From Propionibacteriaceae bacterium (GTDB lineage: Bacteria; Actinomycetota; Actinomycetes; Propionibacteriales; Propionibacteriaceae): DNA of 48,653 bases. The stretch spans positions 41,577-90,229 of the forward strand of contig JAUMYR010000001.1 of the NCBI GenBank assembly GCA_030528545.1, written 5' to 3'. The notes beneath the pieces were generated by a model. The model ran no database searches and was not told the DNA's origin. It saw only the letters and a list, made by a program, of their open reading frames with translations. The number at the start of each line of letters is the position of its first letter. Positions within the stretch are counted from its first letter, which is position 1. The translations under genes were made by a program, and so were the position numbers. This document shows, one piece after another, positions 33,865-42,514 of the stretch.

Positions 33865-34287
33865 TTATCTGCGGTTCCCCCTCGGACGCACGATCTTGTG
33901 CGCCTGCCAGTCCGGAGACACCGTCGCCGACTTCGTGAGTGCCATCCCCGCGGTGAGCGCCCCTTCGGCGAGATCCGAAGGATCGACGAATCCGGGACGC
34001 CCGAGTTTGGGGGTCAGTAACCAGATATAGCCGTCGGTGGAGAGATCGGTGAGGGAGTCAACCAGCCCGTCCACCACATCGCCGTCGTCCTCACGCCACC
34101 ACAGCACGACGACATCGACCGCTTCGACCGCGTCCTCGACCATGTCCGCGTCAATGGCGTCCATGAGGTCTGATCGCAGCTGTTCGTCGGCATCGCTGTC
34201 CCAGCCGAGTTCCTGCACCACCATGCCGGGTGCCAAACCGAGTTTGCTGGCTACGTTGGACGATTGGTCCTTTCCGGTAGAAGCCAT
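33865..34287 (-). CDS. DUF3052 family protein
   Basis: A 140-residue acidic protein. The N-terminus (VASKLGLAPGMVVQELGWDSDADEQL), the VDVVVLWWREDDGDVVDGLVD strand and YIWLLTPKLGRPG are hallmarks of DUF3052, a family restricted to actinobacteria. In M. tuberculosis its member Rv2239c is encoded beside aceE, as here. No catalytic function is known. The start is fixed by TAGGCT six bases before the ATG, the leaderless arrangement. It is separated from aceE by about 230 bases that hold the aceE terminator. Confidence 0.9.
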   Translation of the reverse strand: MASTGKDQSSNVASKLGLAPGMVVQELGWDSDADEQLRSDLMDAIDADMVEDAVEAVDVVVLWWREDDGDVVDGLVDSLTDLSTDGYIWLLTPKLGRPGFVDPSDLAEGALTAGMALTKSATVSPDWQAHKIVRPRGNRR

Positions 34288-34293
34288 GGGCTC

Positions 34294-34299
34294 AGCCTA
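34294..34299 (-). promoter_or_regulatory. -10 element of a leaderless promoter for the DUF3052 gene
   Basis: On the minus strand TAGGCT is followed by GAGCCC and the ATG. It closely resembles the FKBP gene start (TAGCCT, GAGGCC, ATG). Confidence 0.55.
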
Positions 34300-34467
34300 T
34301 AGCACCGAAACGGCACGGTGGCCCGCTTCGAGAACCCCGGCTAACCGGCTGGGCCGCTAGCCTCTTCTCCTCGATCAGGACCGGCGGGGTCTCGGCTCGG
34401 GCCACGGTCTCGCGAGAGTTCACGGCCGGAACTGAACCCTCCGGGGACCGTCCGGTGTGCACACAGC

Positions 34468-34502
34468 GCTGTGCCCCACGCCTTCTCGGCGTGGGGCACA
34501 GC
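34468..34502 (-). terminator. Terminator of aceE
   Basis: GCTGTGCCCCACGCC and GGCGTGGGGCACAGC form a perfect 15-bp stem with a five-base TTCTC-type loop, 18 bases after the aceE stop codon. Confidence 0.88.
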
Positions 34503-34520
34503 ATGCGATGCCGCGGGCGG

Positions 34521-37283
34521 CTAGGCGTCTCCTCCCGCATTACCCGAGGATCCAGCGGTGACGTCATGCAGCCGGTAGGTGTCGATGGCTCGCTTCACCC
34601 ATTCCGCGGGCACCTCGCCCTGTTCGGCGAGAACCTGGAGCGTCCGCACCACGATCGAGGGACCATCGATGTGGAAGAAGCGGCGCGCCGCCGCGCGGGT
34701 GTCGGAGAAACCGAAGCCGTCGGCTCCCAGCGTGGCGTAGCGAGCCGGAACCCACTCCCGGATCTGGTCTTGTACCGAACGCATGTAGTCGCTGACCCCG
34801 ACCACCGGGCCGGGGCGTCCCTGGAGTTTCTGGGTGACCCAGGGGGTGCCGTGGTCCTCGCCCGGATACAGGAAGTTGGCCTGGTCGATCGCCATCGCCT
34901 CGCGGCGCAATTCGCCCCAGCTCGTGACGCTCCACACGTCGGCGACGACCCCAAAGTCGTCCTTGAGCAGTTGCTGGGCCTCCAAGGCCCAGGGCACAGC
35001 GACACCGGAGGCGAGCAGTTGCGCCCGTCGGGCGTCCGGGTTGACCCCCTCAAATGAGCCCTCCCGCAACAGATACATGCCACGGCGAATACCCTCGGCG
35101 TCCACGTTCTCCGGCTCCGCGGGCTGGGTCATCGGCTCGTTGTACACCGTGAGGTAGTAGATGATGTCCTCGGGCTGCTCGCCATACATGCGGCGCAGCC
35201 CGTCTTCGACGATGTGGGCGATCTCATAGGAGTAGGCCGGGTCGTAGGTGCACACCGCCGGGTTGGTCGAGGCCAGGATCGGGCTGTGTCCGTCCATGTG
35301 CTGGGTGCCCTCGCCCGTCAGCGTCGTGCGGCCAGCCGTGGCCCCGATGAGGAACCCTCGCGCCAGCTGGTCCGCCGCCGCCCAGATCCCGTCCGCGGTG
35401 CGCTGGAAACCGAACATCGAATAGAACACGTAGATCGGCACCATGGGCTGGCCATGGGTCGCGTAGGACGTACCGGCCGCGGTAAAAGCGGCCACCGAAC
35501 CGGCCTCGTTGATACCGGTGTGCAGGATCTGCCCGCTGGTCGCCTCCCGGTAGCTGAGGAAGAGTTCGTTATCCACCGGGGTGTACTTCTGACCGTGCGG
35601 ATTGTAGATCTTGATGGTCGGGAAGAAGGCGTCCATGCCGAAGGTGCGCGCCTCGTCCGGGATGATCGGGACGACGTGGGGGGCGAAATCCTTGTCGCGC
35701 ATCAGGTCCTTGAGCAGCCGCACGAAGGCCATGGTCGTGGCGACCTGCTGGGTCCCGGCGCCCTTCTTCGCCGCGGCGTAGGCCTTCTCCCCCGGTAGCG
35801 AGATGAACCTGCGGTCCCCTCTCCGCTCCGGCAGAGAGCCCCCGAGCTGGCGGCGCCGCTCCATGAGGTACTGAATCCGCGGGTCGTCCGCGGAGGGCCG
35901 GACGTAGGGCGGGCAGTAGGGGTCGGCCTCCAGTACCTCGTCGGAGACCGGCACGTGGACGCGGTCCCGGAAGGCCTTGAGGTCCTCCAGCGCCAGCTTC
36001 TTCATCTGGTGGGTCGCGTTGCGTCCCGCGAAGTGCTGGCCGAGGAAGTAGCCCTTGATGGTGTGGGCCAGGATCACCGTCGGCGCGCCGGTGAACTCGG
36101 TGGCGGCCTTGTAAGCGGCGTACACCTTGTGGTAATCGTGACCGCCCCGGGTGAGCCGCCAGATCTCCTCGTCGCTCCAGCTTTCCACCATCTTGGCGGT
36201 GCGCGGATCCCGCCCGAAGAAGTGTTCGCGAACGAAGGCGCCGTCGTTGGCCTTATAGGTCTGGAAATCACCATCGGTGATGGTGTTCATGAGGTTGAGC
36301 AGGGCGCCCTCGGTGTCGTTGTCGAGCAGCGGGTCCCAGCCCCGTCCCCATACCACCTTGATCACGTTCCATCCCGCTCCGCGGAAGAAACCTTCAAGCT
36401 CCTGCATGATCTTGCCGTTGCCGCGCACCGGACCATCGAGACGCTGCAGATTGCAGTTGATGACGAAGGTCAGGTTGTCCAGTTCGTCGTTGGCCGCGAG
36501 CTGCAACATCCCGCGGCTCTCGGGCTCGTCCATCTCGCCGTCGCCGAGGAAGGCCCACACCCGCTGATCGGAGGTGTCCTTGATACCCCGGTTGTGTAGG
36601 TACCGGTTGAACTGGGCCTGGTAGATCGCATTCATGGGGCCAAGGCCCATCGATACCGTGGGGAATTCCCAGAACCACGGCATCTGACGCGGATGCGGAT
36701 AACTCGGCAGCGCGCGAAGCTTGCCATCGACGATGTGGCTGTGCTCCTGGCGGAAGCCGTCCAGGTCGGCCTCTTCGAGGCGTCCCTCGAGGAAGGCGCG
36801 AGCATAGGCCCCCGGGGCCGCATGACCCTGGATGAAGATCTGGTCGCCGCCGCCCGGATGGTCCTTGCCCCGGAAGAAATGGTTGAAACCGACCTCATAG
36901 AGCGTCGCGGCGGAGGCATAGCTGGAGATATGCCCACCCACGCCGATGCCCGGACGCTGGGCTCGGTGCACCATGATCGCGGCGTTCCATCGCAACAGGC
37001 GACGAATGCCGCGCTCCAAATCCTCGTCACCCGGGAACTCCGGTTCGGTGGAGGCCGGGATCGTGTTGACGTAATCCGTGCCGGTGAGGCTCGGCACCCC
37101 GATCTGGCGCTGCCGCGAACGTTCGAGCAGTTTCAGCATGACGTAACGCGCGCGGTTACGTCCCCCGTTATCGATCACGGCGTCGAGAGAGTCCAGCCAC
37201 TCGCCGGTCTCCTCCGGATCGGTGTCGGGCAGATTCGTCGGCAATCCGTTGAGGATCGGACCCGGTTCATCGTGTGGGATCAC
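34521..37283 (-). CDS. aceE: Pyruvate dehydrogenase E1 component, homodimeric type
   Basis: AceE decarboxylates pyruvate with thiamine diphosphate and passes the acetyl group to the E2 lipoyl domain, feeding acetyl-CoA to central metabolism and to the fatty-acid genes nearby. The 920 residues match the homodimeric E1 of actinobacteria and gamma-proteobacteria. Visible motifs are [22 protein letters not shown], the thiamine-binding [10 protein letters not shown] (about 247-256) with the following NCNLQ, and [12 protein letters not shown] in the transketolase-like second half. The start is a GTG with AAAGGA seven bases upstream. E2 and E3 genes are not in the window. Relative order (DUF3052, aceE, FasR-type regulator, fabD) matches mycobacteria. 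Confidence 0.97.
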   Translation of the reverse strand: MIPHDEPGPILNGLPTNLPDTDPEETGEWLDSLDAVIDNGGRNRARYVMLKLLERSRQRQIGVPSLTGTDYVNTIPASTEPEFPGDEDLERGIRRLLRWNAAIMVHRAQRPGIGVGGHISSYASAATLYEVGFNHFFRGKDHPGGGDQIFIQGHAAPGAYARAFLEGRLEEADLDGFRQEHSHIVDGKLRALPSYPHPRQMPWFWEFPTVSMGLGPMNAIYQAQFNRYLHNRGIKDTSDQRVWAFLGDGEMDEPESRGMLQLAANDELDNLTFVINCNLQRLDGPVRGNGKIMQELEGFFRGAGWNVIKVVWGRGWDPLLDNDTEGALLNLMNTITDGDFQTYKANDGAFVREHFFGRDPRTAKMVESWSDEEIWRLTRGGHDYHKVYAAYKAATEFTGAPTVILAHTIKGYFLGQHFAGRNATHQMKKLALEDLKAFRDRVHVPVSDEVLEADPYCPPYVRPSADDPRIQYLMERRRQLGGSLPERRGDRRFISLPGEKAYAAAKKGAGTQQVATTMAFVRLLKDLMRDKDFAPHVVPIIPDEARTFGMDAFFPTIKIYNPHGQKYTPVDNELFLSYREATSGQILHTGINEAGSVAAFTAAGTSYATHGQPMVPIYVFYSMFGFQRTADGIWAAADQLARGFLIGATAGRTTLTGEGTQHMDGHSPILASTNPAVCTYDPAYSYEIAHIVEDGLRRMYGEQPEDIIYYLTVYNEPMTQPAEPENVDAEGIRRGMYLLREGSFEGVNPDARRAQLLASGVAVPWALEAQQLLKDDFGVVADVWSVTSWGELRREAMAIDQANFLYPGEDHGTPWVTQKLQGRPGPVVGVSDYMRSVQDQIREWVPARYATLGADGFGFSDTRAAARRFFHIDGPSIVVRTLQVLAEQGEVPAEWVKRAIDTYRLHDVTAGSSGNAGGDA

Positions 37284-37319
37284 ACTGCCGTCCTTTCAAA
37301 CATCCTGATGTCTTCCTAC

Positions 37320-37325
37320 ACCCTA
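37320..37325 (-). promoter_or_regulatory. Candidate -10 element for aceE
   Basis: On the minus strand TAGGGT lies 37 bases upstream of the GTG and would give a leader of about 30 bases including the AAAGGA ribosome-binding site. No convincing -35 is seen. Confidence 0.35.
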
Positions 37326-37437
37326 GTCGCTGTCCGCACCGGTGAACAGCGAAGAGACGAGCCAGCGACCATCGCGGATGAATCCAGCAGCGACGACCGG
37401 ATCACCGCGGCCGCGGGCACCGATCCCAAAGCTGGGC

Positions 37438-37443
37438 TACCGT
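37438..37443 (+). promoter_or_regulatory. -10 element of a leaderless promoter for the hypothetical gene at 37450
   Basis: TACCGT is followed by six bases (TGCGCT) and the ATG. Confidence 0.5.
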
Positions 37444-37449
37444 TGCGCT

Positions 37450-37824
37450 ATGGGATGGTTCCGTAGACTCTTTTCGGGCTCCGGTGAGGATGGCCAGCCA
37501 ATCGCCGAGCCACACCTGGACGCCGAACTCAGGCGCAGCCAGCTAGTCGCTCTGGAATCGGCGCTGAGCGCCCTCATCCAGGCGATGTCCCAGCCGCCCA
37601 GCCCGCTCGATAACCCCGGCTGGCAGGGAAAGATTCGCGACTATAACTGGGTTTGCGGCCAGATCCGCACTCTTATCGAAGGCACCATCACCCACGACGG
37701 GGTCTATGACCTGATCCTTGGAGTGCAGCCCGTGTTCCGCGGCGAGGTGCCCGAGGCCTATGCCTATATTGAACCGCTGCAACGCGAGGTGCTGGATGCG
37801 GTGCGGGCCATGCAGAACAGCTGA
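37450..37824 (+). CDS. Hypothetical protein between aceE and the FasR-like gene
   Basis: A 124-residue soluble protein that I do not recognise. It starts with a short amphipathic basic segment (GWFRRLFSGSGEDG) and is otherwise mostly helical, with no signal peptide or membrane helix. Coding character is convincing: high third-position GC, balanced composition and regular hydrophobic spacing. The frame is open to 37342, but the ATG at 37450 is preferred because a TANNNT hexamer sits exactly six bases before it and no ribosome-binding site exists. It is followed on the same strand by the fasR-like gene after 68 bases, with a separate promoter between them. Confidence 0.65.
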   Translation: MGWFRRLFSGSGEDGQPIAEPHLDAELRRSQLVALESALSALIQAMSQPPSPLDNPGWQGKIRDYNWVCGQIRTLIEGTITHDGVYDLILGVQPVFRGEVPEAYAYIEPLQREVLDAVRAMQNS

Positions 37825-37880
37825 GCCGCGACCACAACCGCAGGCCGCCAGCCCCCGGTGCGGGCGAACGCGACGCCGAC

Positions 37881-37886
37881 TAACCT
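37881..37886 (+). promoter_or_regulatory. -10 element of a leaderless promoter for the fasR-like gene
   Basis: TAACCT is followed by six bases (AGCCAC) and the GTG start at 37893. Confidence 0.5.
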
Positions 37887-37892
37887 AGCCAC

Positions 37893-39125
37893 GTGGCTTC
37901 TATGTCTGACCAACCCCACGCGGGAAGCGCCCGCGCACTGGTGCCCTCGGCTCGCGCCCGCCAGGCGCTCATCAACCGGCTGTCGGCGGTCACCGGGCAG
38001 ATGACCACGGCAACCATCGCCGCTATGGACGCCCAGCACCCGTGGTTTCGCGAGCTGGACGCCGAGCACCGGTCGTGGATCACCGTCGTTGCCCGTACCG
38101 GCATCGACGGTTTCGTGGCCTGGTTCGCTGACGAGTCCGCCGAGCCGTTTCTGCCTTCGGCGGTGTTCGATTCCGCACCCAAGGCGCTGACCAGGAGAAT
38201 CAGCCTGCACCAGACCGTGGAGCTCGTGCGCACCACGATCGACGTGGTCGAGACTCAGATTGGCCTGCTGCTGCCGCGCGGGGATCGAATGGTGCTCCAG
38301 ACCGCGGTGGTGCACTATTCGAGGGAGGTTGCGTTCGCCGCGGCCGAGGTCTATGCCCGGGCGGCGGAGGTCCGTGGGGCCTGGGACGCCCGGCTGGAGG
38401 CGATGCTGGTCGACGCCATCGTTCGCGCCGACACTGACGAGACCGTCGTCAGCCGCGCCTCGACCCTGGGATGGAGGTCAGGAACCAACGTCACGGTCGT
38501 GGTCGGTGCGGCACCGCCCGACAGCGCGGCGCTGGATCTGCTGCGCCGCGCCGCCAGCACCCATAGCCTGGATCTGCTAGCGGCTATGCAGGGTGACCGG
38601 CTGGTGACGATCATCGGCGGACCGGGCTTGACCGATCCGGTGAGCGCCTGCGAAAAAGTGTCCCAGCTAGAAGAGTGGTTCGGAGCGGGACCGGTCGTGG
38701 TCGGGCCGCTGGTCGAAGACCTGAAACACGCCGCGCTCAGCGCCCGCGCCGCCAATTCCGGCTACCGGGCGGCCAAGGCTTGGCCCGAGGGCCCCCGGAC
38801 CATGCTGTCCATCGATCTGTTGCCCGAGCGGGCCCTGGCCGGGGACGGACACGCCCGGAGGGCCCTGGCCAACGACGTGTATGCGCCGCTGCTCGCCGCG
38901 GGCGGGGACCTGCTGGAAACCTGCGTTGCCTTCCTCGACCAGGGCACCTCGGTGGAGGCGACCTCACGGCAGCTGTTCGTGCATCCCAACACCGTGCGCT
39001 ACCGGACCAAGCGGATCCAGGAAGTGACCGGATACAACCCCTGCGATCCCAGAGAGGCCTATGTCCTCCGGCTGGCGATTACCCTCGGGCGGCTGCTGGC
39101 TAAGCCTGCCTCCGTTACCGATTGA
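37893..39125 (+). CDS. fasR: FasR/PucR-type transcriptional activator of fatty-acid genes
   Basis: A 410-residue regulator with the PucR-like plan: an N-terminal helical region, a central GGDEF-like/CdaR segment and a C-terminal helix-turn-helix (TSVEATSRQLFVHPNTVRYRTKRIQEVTG, about residues 350-378). Its counterpart in Streptomyces coelicolor, FasR (SCO2386), activates the fabD-fabH-acpP-fabF operon, and the mycobacterial one (Rv2242) also lies between aceE and fabD. Here it lies downstream of aceE on the opposite strand, and the fab operon begins about 3.4 kb further along, with an OpuC-type transporter in between. The start is a GTG with a leaderless -10. The identity is inferred from domain pattern and synteny. 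Confidence 0.85.
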   Translation: MASMSDQPHAGSARALVPSARARQALINRLSAVTGQMTTATIAAMDAQHPWFRELDAEHRSWITVVARTGIDGFVAWFADESAEPFLPSAVFDSAPKALTRRISLHQTVELVRTTIDVVETQIGLLLPRGDRMVLQTAVVHYSREVAFAAAEVYARAAEVRGAWDARLEAMLVDAIVRADTDETVVSRASTLGWRSGTNVTVVVGAAPPDSAALDLLRRAASTHSLDLLAAMQGDRLVTIIGGPGLTDPVSACEKVSQLEEWFGAGPVVVGPLVEDLKHAALSARAANSGYRAAKAWPEGPRTMLSIDLLPERALAGDGHARRALANDVYAPLLAAGGDLLETCVAFLDQGTSVEATSRQLFVHPNTVRYRTKRIQEVTGYNPCDPREAYVLRLAITLGRLLAKPASVTD

Positions 39126-39133
39126 GACCTGCG

Positions 39134-40051
39134 CTACCGGGCCAGACCCGAGTCCCGCAGCCATGCGGCCGCCAGGTCCCTCGGTGAGGCCTTCTCAGTT
39201 CCCCGGTTCTTGCGGTTGAGTTCAACTAGGTCGGCCGTGGTGAGCTTCGCCGAGACCGCCTCCAGCCGGGGCCGGATCGAGGGGTCGGTGAGCCTGGAGC
39301 TGAGCAGGGGCAAGACGTTCTGGGCGATGATCAGGTTCTGTGGGTCGGCGAGCGTCACCAGCGAGTTCTCACTGATCGATGGCGTCGTGGAATAGATGTT
39401 GACGACGTCCACGTCGCCGCCGAGAAGGGCATTGATCGATTGAGGTCCGCCACCGTCCCCGATCGGCACGAAGGTGATCTGATCGGCTGGGACGCCATAC
39501 ACCTTGGTTAGGCCGGGGGGACCATAGGGCCGCTTGGCGAGCTCCGGGTTGCCTCCCAGACGGATCGGGCCCACCTTGACCAGGTCCGCCAGCGAGGTGA
39601 CCTGGTGCCGAGCCGAGAACTCCGGCGTGACGTGGTAGGCGTCCTTGTTCTCAGCCGCAGAAGGAGTCAAGGCGACCAGCCACTGCGGAACAGCTTTCTT
39701 CAGCGCGGCCGCTACCTCCTCGGAGGATTTCGCCGTGGAGGAAGGATCGAAGTACTGCAACAGGTTGCCGCCGTATTCGGGAATCAGGTCGATCGAACCG
39801 TCTTTCAAAGCGGCGAGGTAGACATCCCGCGCCCCGATCTGCATCCTCCGCTCGATCGTGAAACCAGCGGCCTCCAGGCTCTGGGCATAGATCTCGGCGA
39901 CGATCTCAGACTCCGGGAAATGCGCCGAGCCGACCTTCACCGCCGCACTCGCGCCGGAAGCCGCACCGCCGCCCAATGGGTCCGCCGAAGTGCACCCGGC
40001 GGCTACTAGAGCAGCACCCGCTGCACCAGTCAGGAATTGACGTCTTCTCAT
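39134..40051 (-). CDS. opuCC: Compatible-solute ABC transporter, substrate-binding lipoprotein
   Basis: A 305-residue extracytoplasmic binding protein of the OpuAC/OpuCC type that captures glycine betaine, choline, carnitine or similar solutes. The N-terminus carries a twin-arginine-like motif (RRRQFLTG) and a lipobox ending VAAGC, so it is probably a Tat-exported lipoprotein. The family pattern KVGSAHFPESEIVAEIYAQSLEAAGF and DLIPEYGG is clear. The ATG at 40051 has AAGG five bases upstream; two earlier ATGs lack one. It is the last gene of the four-gene opu operon and converges on fasR with an eight-base gap. The aromatic cage residues cannot be verified by eye, so the ligand is open. Confidence 0.9.
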   Translation of the reverse strand: MRRRQFLTGAAGAALVAAGCTSADPLGGGAASGASAAVKVGSAHFPESEIVAEIYAQSLEAAGFTIERRMQIGARDVYLAALKDGSIDLIPEYGGNLLQYFDPSSTAKSSEEVAAALKKAVPQWLVALTPSAAENKDAYHVTPEFSARHQVTSLADLVKVGPIRLGGNPELAKRPYGPPGLTKVYGVPADQITFVPIGDGGGPQSINALLGGDVDVVNIYSTTPSISENSLVTLADPQNLIIAQNVLPLLSSRLTDPSIRPRLEAVSAKLTTADLVELNRKNRGTEKASPRDLAAAWLRDSGLAR

Positions 40052-40082
40052 CTTGGCCTTCCTCATCAGCACGCGATGGTCA

Positions 40083-40763
40083 TCACGTGGCCTTCAACCG
40101 GGCACGTCGGGTCACGACGCGCTGCGCGAGCCCGAGCGCAGCGTCGGTCAACAGCGCCAGCGCGATGACCAGCATCGCGCCGGCGAGCATCTTGGGATAG
40201 TCGCGCACTGGCAGCCCGTCGAGGATGTAGCGTCCCAGGCCGCCCAATCCCGGATAGGCGGCGATGGTCGCGCTGGCGAGCACCTGCACCGCAGCTGAGC
40301 GGATTCCGCCGAGGATCATCGGTCCCGCCAGGGGAACCTCGACCATGCCGACGATCTGCAACTCCGAATACCCGCAGCCGCGCGCCGCATCGACGATGCC
40401 GGGAGCGATAGCTTCCACCCCGGAATAGGTGGCCGCGAGCAGCGACGGGATCGCCAGCACCACGAGGGCGATCGTCGCGGGGACGATGACCCCGCTCAAG
40501 CCGAAACCGAGCACGATCGCCAGGAAGGTCAGCACCCCCAGCGAGGGCAGCGCCCGCGCACCTGCCAGCAGGGCGACCGCGATGACGCGGAACCGCCCGG
40601 TGTGGCCGATGTAGAGCCCGAAGGGGATCGCGGCCAGCGCCGCGATGGTCAGCGCCAGGGCCGAATAGCCCAGGTGCTGCATCACCCGGGAGGCGATGCC
40701 ATCGGGGCCTTCCCAGTGTTGGGGGTTCCCGATCCAGGCGAGAGCCTCGACGATGAACCTCAT
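40083..40763 (-). CDS. Compatible-solute ABC transporter permease (second)
   Basis: A 226-residue membrane permease of the OpuCB/OpuCD class with about six helices. The EAA-type cytoplasmic loop that contacts the ATPase is GVEAIAPGIVDAARGCGYSELQIVGMVEVPLAGP. Its ATG overlaps the stop of the first permease gene by four bases (ATGA), indicating coupling. It probably forms a heterodimeric channel with the upstream permease. Confidence 0.9.
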   Translation of the reverse strand: MRFIVEALAWIGNPQHWEGPDGIASRVMQHLGYSALALTIAALAAIPFGLYIGHTGRFRVIAVALLAGARALPSLGVLTFLAIVLGFGLSGVIVPATIALVVLAIPSLLAATYSGVEAIAPGIVDAARGCGYSELQIVGMVEVPLAGPMILGGIRSAAVQVLASATIAAYPGLGGLGRYILDGLPVRDYPKMLAGAMLVIALALLTDAALGLAQRVVTRRARLKAT

Positions 40764-41413
40764 GCCCCACCCCTGACGTCGGTGGCGTGCACCCACGGCA
40801 GCAGTACCCTTCCGGCCAGCACCAGGGCCAGATCGAAGGCCGCGGCGAGCAGGAGGGTCGCGACGATACCCACGACGATCTCAATGTTGAAGTTGCGGAG
40901 ATAGCCGTTGGTGAAGAAATAGCCCAGGCTAGGGACGCCGATCAGCGCACCGACGCTGACCAGAGACAGCGTGGAGGCGCTCACCACTCTGAGCCCGGCG
41001 AGGATGGCGGGCCCAGCCAAGGGCAAGTCAACGCGCCAGAACCGCTGGGTGAGGCTGTGCCCCATCGCGGTGGCGTTCTCGCGGATCTCCCTGGGCACCG
41101 CGTCGAAAGCTTCCACACAGGTGCGCACCAGCAGGGCCGCGCCGTAGATCGTCATCGCGACTATGACATTGACCGGGTCGAGGATCCTGGTTCCCAGCAT
41201 CACCGGAAGCACGATGAATAACGCCAGGGAGGGCAGCGCATAGGCGACGCTGGACCCGCTCAGCACCAGCCCGCGAGCGGCCCGGTGGCGGTGGGCCCAC
41301 CAGCCCAGAGGTACCGACAGCAGCAGGCTCAACGCGATCGCCGGTAGGGACAGCAGCACATGGTTCCAGGCGAGCACCGCGATCTGGCCGAGGTTGTTGA
41401 CCACCCAGGTCAC
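40760..41413 (-). CDS. Compatible-solute ABC transporter permease (first)
   Basis: A 217-residue permease with about five to six helices and the EAA loop CVEAFDAVPREIRENATAMGHSLTQRFWRVDLPLAGP. The ASTLSLVSVGALIG segment is typical of OpuC permeases. It overlaps the ATPase gene upstream and the second permease gene downstream by four bases each, a compact operon giving equal subunit production. Confidence 0.9.
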   Translation of the reverse strand: MTWVVNNLGQIAVLAWNHVLLSLPAIALSLLLSVPLGWWAHRHRAARGLVLSGSSVAYALPSLALFIVLPVMLGTRILDPVNVIVAMTIYGAALLVRTCVEAFDAVPREIRENATAMGHSLTQRFWRVDLPLAGPAILAGLRVVSASTLSLVSVGALIGVPSLGYFFTNGYLRNFNIEIVVGIVATLLLAAAFDLALVLAGRVLLPWVHATDVRGGA

Positions 41414-42228
41414 TGTGGCACCCCGTCAGCGACGAAACCGGCGACGCGCCCGGTGGCGTCCACCACGGCCTGAACGCCGTCGCGCTCGACGACCCGCATC
41501 CGCCTTCGATCGCCGCCTATGAAGGCATCGACGAAGTCATCGGCGGGATGGCTGAGGATATCGATCGGGCGTCCGCGCTGGGCGATCTCGGCCCCCTGCC
41601 GAAGCACCAGCACCTCGTCGCCGAGCAGGAAGGCCTCATCCACGTCGTGGGTGACGAACAGAATGGTTTTGGCCAGTTCTGCCTGGATCCGCAGCAACTC
41701 GGTCTGCAACTCGGAGCGCACTACCGGATCCACGGCCCCGAAGGGCTCATCCATCAGCAAAATGTTGGGGTTGGACGCGAGCGCTCTGGCCACCCCGACC
41801 CGCTGCTGCTGGCCGCCCGATAGCTGGGCTGGATAACGGGTCGCCACGGAACTGGGCAGACCGACCAGCTCGAGCAGTTCCAGCGCCCGGCGCGACGCGC
41901 TGGCCCGATCCTGGCCCTGGAGGCGGGGCACCGTCGCGATGTTGTCGGCGATCGTGCGGTGAGGCAACAGGCCGATACCCTGCATGACATAGCCGATCCG
42001 GCGCCTCAGGCTGACCGGATCGAGCCCGGCGACGTCGTCGTCGTCGATCCACACCGATCCCGATGAGGGATCGACCATGCGGTTGACCATGCGCATCAGT
42101 GTGGTCTTGCCGCACCCCGAGGAGCCGAGCAGCACGGTCACCGAGTGGGACGGGATCTCGACGCTGAAGTCCGCTACCGCGAGCGTCCCGTCAGCGTAAC
42201 GCTTGCTGACATGGTCGAACCGGATCAT
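41410..42228 (-). CDS. opuCA: Compatible-solute ABC transporter ATP-binding protein
   Basis: A 272-residue ABC ATPase that energises the OpuC-type importer. Motifs are Walker A (GSSGCGKTT), Q-loop (VMQGIGLLPHRT), signature LSGGQQQRVGVARA, Walker B (ILLMDEPFGAVD) and H-loop (VTHDVDEA). The paired CBS domains found at the C-terminus of many OpuCA/OpuAA proteins are absent; the protein ends about 30 residues after the ATPase core. Control by ionic strength through CBS domains is therefore unlikely. The ATG has GGAG four bases upstream. The gene is divergent from fabD, with a 286-base gap. Confidence 0.92.
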   Translation of the reverse strand: MIRFDHVSKRYADGTLAVADFSVEIPSHSVTVLLGSSGCGKTTLMRMVNRMVDPSSGSVWIDDDDVAGLDPVSLRRRIGYVMQGIGLLPHRTIADNIATVPRLQGQDRASASRRALELLELVGLPSSVATRYPAQLSGGQQQRVGVARALASNPNILLMDEPFGAVDPVVRSELQTELLRIQAELAKTILFVTHDVDEAFLLGDEVLVLRQGAEIAQRGRPIDILSHPADDFVDAFIGGDRRRMRVVERDGVQAVVDATGRVAGFVADGVPQ

Positions 42229-42289
42229 ATTGCTCCTGTCGCGAGGCGCCGCCGGTCACGACAACCCCAGGTTGGGGACACTGGACATC

Positions 42290-42295
42290 AGCCTA
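42290..42295 (-). promoter_or_regulatory. Candidate -10 element for the opu operon
   Basis: On the minus strand TAGGCT lies about 60 bases upstream of the opuCA ATG. The predicted leader would contain a small hairpin, CCCCA and TGGGG around a three-base loop (42265-42277). Weak evidence. Confidence 0.3.
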
Positions 42296-42428
42296 CCACC
42301 CGCCGTGCTAATCGTGCACCAGTCTGAAAACTGCTCGGCCTCACCGCCGCTGGGAGGCACCGCTGCGATGGACCACTGTGCGCACACCACAGGCTAACCG
42401 GAGCTCCGCTGGGCTCTGGCGGGCCGCC

Positions 42429-42447
42429 GTTGTGGGAATCCCACAAC
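42429..42447 (+). promoter_or_regulatory. 19-bp palindrome in front of fabD, candidate FasR operator
   Basis: GTTGTGGGAATCCCACAAC has perfect eight-base arms and a three-base centre. It ends 67 bases before the fabD start and 11 bases before a TAATTT -10-like element that has no good -35. This is where an activator would bind to support a weak promoter. The fasR-like gene nearby suggests the protein; this is inference. Confidence 0.55.
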
Positions 42448-42458
42448 ATTCGCCGTTG

Positions 42459-42464
42459 TAATTT
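42459..42464 (+). promoter_or_regulatory. Candidate -10 element of the fab operon
   Basis: TAATTT lies about 50 bases upstream of the fabD GTG. There is no recognisable -35 at 16-18 bases; the palindrome at 42429-42447 lies across that position. Confidence 0.4.
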
Positions 42465-42514
42465 CGTGACCTTTTGAGGCGCCCCTCCCCGGCGGAATAG
42501 GCGACAGTGGTGAT

